DNA of 64,000 nucleotides, taken from contig JAEWAF010000132.1 of NCBI GenBank assembly GCA_023391815.1, forward strand, positions 124,001 through 188,000, read 5' to 3'. This stretch comes from Pseudomonadota bacterium. GTDB taxonomy: Bacteria; Pseudomonadota; Gammaproteobacteria; Steroidobacterales; Steroidobacteraceae. Positions 60,712 through 64,000 of the stretch are shown here, one piece after another; within the stretch, counting starts at the first letter, position 1; the number at the start of each line of letters is the position of its first letter. A program made the position numbers and the translations under genes. The notes beneath the pieces are model-generated. The model did not search any database, was not told the DNA's origin, and saw nothing but the letters and a program-made list of their open reading frames with translations.

Positions 60712-63700
60712 ATCGGCGTCCGTGAGTCGTGTCCAGGCGAGCCTGGCGCGAGCGACGCTCGCCAGCTGGTGTGTCGCGCATCCCATCGGCACGACCTTGC
60801 TGACGATCGGCTTGATCCTGCTCGGCATCGTTGCCTATCCGATGCTGCCGGTCGCACCGATCCCCGAAGTGGATCTGCCGACCATCGAAGTGAGCGCGTC
60901 GCTGCCGGGAGCCAGCCCGGAAACCATGGCATCCTCGGTCGCGACGCCCCTGGAAGTACAGTTGAGCGGCGTGCCCGGGATTCGTGAGATGACTTCGAGC
61001 AGCTCGCTCGGGCGCACCTCGGTCACGTTGCTGTTCGAGCTCGAAAAGGATATCGACGTGGCCGCACAGGAAGTGCAAGCCGCGATCAATGGAGCCGCCG
61101 CCCGCTTGCCGGCGGAACTGCCCAGCCTGCCGACCTGGAAGAAATCCAATCCCAACGACAGTCCGATTCTCGGCTTGAGGATGCAGTCCGAAGCGATGAC
61201 GCTGACGGCGTTGAGCGATCTCGCCGAAACGTCGGTCGCGCGACAACTGAGTCAGATCGGCGGCGTATCGGAAGTGAACATTTACGGGCAACGCAAGCCG
61301 GCGCTACGTGTGCAGGCGTTGCCCGAGAAGCTCGCGGCTCTGGGACTGACGTTCGCCGATCTGCGCCGGATCATTCAATCCGGCAGCGTCAATCGCGCCA
61401 AGGGCGCGATCTACGGCGAAGGTCGCGTCTCCACCCTGGCCACCAACGATCAGATCTTTCAACCGGCTGAATACGACAACCTGGTGGTGGCGTATCGAGC
61501 AGGCGCGCCGGTGTTTCTGCGCGACGTCGCGAAAGTATCGCTCGGCGCCGAGAACGACTACATCGCCTCCTGGCAGAACGGCAGGCCCGGCGTCTACATC
61601 ATGGTTCGACGCCAGCCGGGTGCGAACATCGTCTCCACCGCCGAAGCCGTGCAAGCGGCACTCCCCGCGATTCGTGAACGATTGCCGGCGAGTGTCGAGC
61701 TTGCCGTGCTCAACGATCGCACGCGTACGATCCGCTCGTCCCTGCACGAAGTGCAGCTCACGCTGGTGGTGACGTTCGTGCTGGTCGTCCTGGTGATGGG
61801 GGCATTCCTGCGGCAGCTGTCGGCGACGATCATCGTCGCTTGTGTGTTGACAGTCGCGCTGGTGGCGACCGTCGCCGCGATGTATGTACTGGGATTCAAT
61901 CTCAACAATCTCACCTTGGTGGCCCTGGTGGTGGCCGTGGGATTCGTGGTGGACGACGCCATCGTCGTCGTCGAGAACATCCATCGACATTTGGAAGCAG
62001 GCGAGCGGATGCCCGCCGCGGCACTCAAGGGTACCGCCGAGATCGGCTTCACGGTGGTCTCGATCAGCCTGTCCCTGGTTGCCGCGTTCATTCCTCTGTT
62101 GCTGATGGGCGGCGTGGTCGGCCGGCTGTTTCGCGAATTTGCCGCGACCCTCACGGCGGCGATCGGGTTTTCCGTGATCGCGTCACTGACACTCGCACCG
62201 ATGCTCGCGGCGCGCTTCATGAAGCCGTTAGCGGCACATTCACGGGGAATGCCGAGTTTCAGCGACCGGCTGCTCGCGGCTTACGATCGCGGACTCGAGT
62301 GGGCCCTCGATCATCAGCGCGCGGTGCTTACCGGATTCGCGGCGACCATCGGTGTCGCAGTGGCAGGTTATGTGTTGGTGCCCAAGGGATTCTTCCCGCT
62401 CCAGGACACTGCCTACATCGTTGGCTCCTCGCGCGCCGCGGACGATGTTTCCTATTCGAGCATGGTGCAAAAGCATCGGGCGCTCGCGGAAATCCTGAGC
62501 CGGGACCCGGCCATCCAGGCGATCAGTCATGTGGTCGGTGCCGCCGCGCCCAACCCGAATCTGGCGAACGGACGTTTCTATCTGGTGTTGAAAGACCGGA
62601 GCGATCGAGACGTGTCCTCGGAGGAGCTCATCGAGCGGCTGCGTCCGCAGTTGAATCAGGTGCCCGGGATCAACCTGGTCTTGCGCACCCAGCAGGATGT
62701 CAATCTGGCCGGCCGGGGCTCGCGCTCCCAGTATCAATATGTCTTGAGCGGCGCCGACAGCGGCGAGCTGGGCGAGTGGGCCAACCGGCTGGCGGAGAAG
62801 CTGCAGAGCATGCCGCAGTTCCGCGATGTCTCCAACGAAATGCAACTGCGCGCGGCCGTCACGAAACTCACGATCGATCGAGTGGCCGCCGCCCGGTTCG
62901 GGCTGCGGGCGGAGGATATCGATCAAGTGCTCTACGACGCCTACGGTCAACGGCAGATCGGCGAATATCAGAACGAGATCAATCAATACAAGATCATCCT
63001 CGAAGCGGACCTGCGCCAGCGCGGCCGGGCGGCCAGCTTGCAGCACTTCTACTTACGCTCGCCCTCGACCGATCGAATGGTCCCGCTGGCGGCGGTGACA
63101 CGAATGGAGCCGCCTGCGGTAGGACCCTTGAGCATCACTCACGACGGCATGTTTCCGTCCGCGACGATCTCCTTCAACATGGCTCGCGGCGTAGCGTTGG
63201 GTGACGCCGTGAAGTTGATCGCGCAGGCGGAGGCGGAGGTGGGCGCGCCGGCGACCATCAAAGGAACATTCAAAGGCAACGCGCAGGCGTTCCAGGAAGC
63301 GCTGGCGACTCAGCCGTGGCTCATTCTGGCCGCGCTGGTCACGGTCTATATCATCTTGGGAGTGCTCTACGAGAGCTTCGTGCATCCCTTGACGATTCTT
63401 TCGACGCTGCCCTCGGCGGGCGTCGGCGCGATCTTCGCGCTGTGGGCGGTGGGCCAGGACTTTTCCGTGATGGCGCTGATCGGCGTCGTGCTGTTGATCG
63501 GCATCGTGAAAAAGAATGGCATCCTGCTCGTGGACTTCGCGCTCGAGCGGCAGCGTGCGGGAGCGACTCCGCTCGCGGCTATTCACGAAGCCTGTCTGGT
63601 GCGGTTCCGACCCATCATCATGACAACGGTGGCCGCAATGCTCGGTGCCGTGCCGCTGATGCTCGGCTTCGGCACCGGCTCGGAGCTGCGACAGCCGCTC

Positions 63701-63847
63701 GGTATTGCGGTGTTCGGCGGCTTGCTGGTGAGCCAGCTGCTGACCCTATATACGACGCCGGTGATCTATCTCGCGCTCGACCGGATCTTTGCCGGCCGCG
63801 CGCCCGTTACAGAACAGACGTCCCCATTGACCCTTGCGGAGAAATAG
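60695..63847 (+). CDS. RND efflux pump, MdtB/C-type inner-membrane transporter
   Basis: 1050 residues, full length for the HAE-1/MdtBC group. The first helix starts near residue 27 after the PIGTTLL segment, and the porter domain follows (VDLPTIEVSASLPGASPETM). The proton-relay residues are present: the Asp pair in VGFVVDDAIVVVENIHRH (helix 4) and Lys in IGIVKKNGILLVDFALERQR (helix 10). It should export drugs, bile-salt-like or lipophilic compounds from the periplasm using the proton gradient. The start at 60695 lies inside the adaptor gene. Confidence 0.95.
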   Translation: MSRVPESASVSRVQASLARATLASWCVAHPIGTTLLTIGLILLGIVAYPMLPVAPIPEVDLPTIEVSASLPGASPETMASSVATPLEVQLSGVPGIREMTSSSSLGRTSVTLLFELEKDIDVAAQEVQAAINGAAARLPAELPSLPTWKKSNPNDSPILGLRMQSEAMTLTALSDLAETSVARQLSQIGGVSEVNIYGQRKPALRVQALPEKLAALGLTFADLRRIIQSGSVNRAKGAIYGEGRVSTLATNDQIFQPAEYDNLVVAYRAGAPVFLRDVAKVSLGAENDYIASWQNGRPGVYIMVRRQPGANIVSTAEAVQAALPAIRERLPASVELAVLNDRTRTIRSSLHEVQLTLVVTFVLVVLVMGAFLRQLSATIIVACVLTVALVATVAAMYVLGFNLNNLTLVALVVAVGFVVDDAIVVVENIHRHLEAGERMPAAALKGTAEIGFTVVSISLSLVAAFIPLLLMGGVVGRLFREFAATLTAAIGFSVIASLTLAPMLAARFMKPLAAHSRGMPSFSDRLLAAYDRGLEWALDHQRAVLTGFAATIGVAVAGYVLVPKGFFPLQDTAYIVGSSRAADDVSYSSMVQKHRALAEILSRDPAIQAISHVVGAAAPNPNLANGRFYLVLKDRSDRDVSSEELIERLRPQLNQVPGINLVLRTQQDVNLAGRGSRSQYQYVLSGADSGELGEWANRLAEKLQSMPQFRDVSNEMQLRAAVTKLTIDRVAAARFGLRAEDIDQVLYDAYGQRQIGEYQNEINQYKIILEADLRQRGRAASLQHFYLRSPSTDRMVPLAAVTRMEPPAVGPLSITHDGMFPSATISFNMARGVALGDAVKLIAQAEAEVGAPATIKGTFKGNAQAFQEALATQPWLILAALVTVYIILGVLYESFVHPLTILSTLPSAGVGAIFALWAVGQDFSVMALIGVVLLIGIVKKNGILLVDFALERQRAGATPLAAIHEACLVRFRPIIMTTVAAMLGAVPLMLGFGTGSELRQPLGIAVFGGLLVSQLLTLYTTPVIYLALDRIFAGRAPVTEQTSPLTLAEK

Positions 63848-63850
63848 AGA

Positions 63851-64000
63851 GTGAGTGAGTCGATGCACATCGAGCGGTCGCTTTGGAACGATGATGATCA
63901 GGGCTCGCTGGGACGCGAGCAGCTGACGAGAGCGACGTCTCTGTATGCTCGTCGCAGGCAACGCAATGACTGGTCGAGCGAGGATCTGCGCCGGCTTCGG
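63851..64000 (+). CDS. Start of an unidentified protein, cut by window end
   Basis: A frame opens at GTG 63851, 3 bp after the pump gene stop and behind a GGAGA/AGAGA stretch, and stays open to the end (50 codons). ATG 63863 is an alternative start. The visible part reads MSESMHIERSLWNDDDQ, then a hydrophilic, Arg-rich segment (RATSLYARRRQRNDW). No domain can be recognised from so little. The tight spacing suggests it belongs to the receptor-pump operon. Confidence 0.5.
   Translation, partial: MSESMHIERSLWNDDDQGSLGREQLTRATSLYARRRQRNDWSSEDLRRLR

Noticed and set aside
61840..63204. 454-codon alternative frame inside the RND pump gene
   Set aside because: It lies wholly within a highly conserved transporter gene and is Arg/Gly-rich out-of-frame translation.

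Overview
The window is GC-rich, gene-dense bacterial chromosome. Two large TonB-dependent receptors, a tripartite RND pump, a Tat-exported GH43 arabinanase-like enzyme, several secreted serine hydrolases and peptidases, and a kynurenine-pathway gene point to a free-living, polymer- and peptide-degrading gammaproteobacterium of the Steroidobacter/Xanthomonadales kind. That placement is inferred from gene content and base composition. No rRNA or other clear taxonomic marker is present.

Layout. 0-5 kb: kynureninase (cut by the window edge) divergent from an Lrp/AsnC regulator, a stand-alone Lrp ligand-binding domain protein, a coiled-coil porin, an aldo/keto reductase, a small membrane protein and tRNA-Arg(CCU). 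5-9.4 kb: an accessory block beside that tRNA, holding a 1000-residue HD + Hsp90-like ATPase protein of lower GC, a probable integrase remnant, a Phd/VapC-type toxin-antitoxin pair and a decayed copy of the toxin end. 9.4-24 kb: a repeat-containing lipoprotein beta-propeller, an unexplained short transcription unit, a GH43 enzyme with an AbfB-like domain, an S9 peptidase, two MacB-like permeases without an ATPase (one frameshifted), a zincin-TPR protein, an NmrA/LysR divergent pair and a CocE-type hydrolase. 24-32 kb: a LytS/LytTR two-component system with AlgR-like boxes, followed by three beta-lactamase-fold serine hydrolases and a small lipoprotein. 32-39 kb: MarR/flavin monooxygenase divergent pair, TerC, a rhomboid protease with a large repeat-bearing tail, and a TrhO-pseudouridine synthase fusion.

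39-56 kb is the most interesting part. An eight-gene, tightly coupled plus-strand operon encodes a TonB receptor, a CapA-like phosphoesterase, a double Asp/Glu racemase with one degenerate active site, a dicarboxylate/amino-acid symporter, MoxR, DUF58 and BatA-like proteins, and an MlrC (M81) metallopeptidase. It meets, across a strong bidirectional terminator, a minus-strand operon of LysR, HupE/UreJ-like, BatB-like and a Bat-associated membrane protein. Together they read as a possible uptake and processing system for acidic (D- or iso-linked Glu/Asp) peptides joined to a MoxR-vWA envelope module. The gene families are clear; the pathway is inference.

56-64 kb: a second TonB receptor overlapping an RND adaptor and pump, then the start of an unidentified gene. 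No CRISPR array, intact transposase or rRNA was seen.
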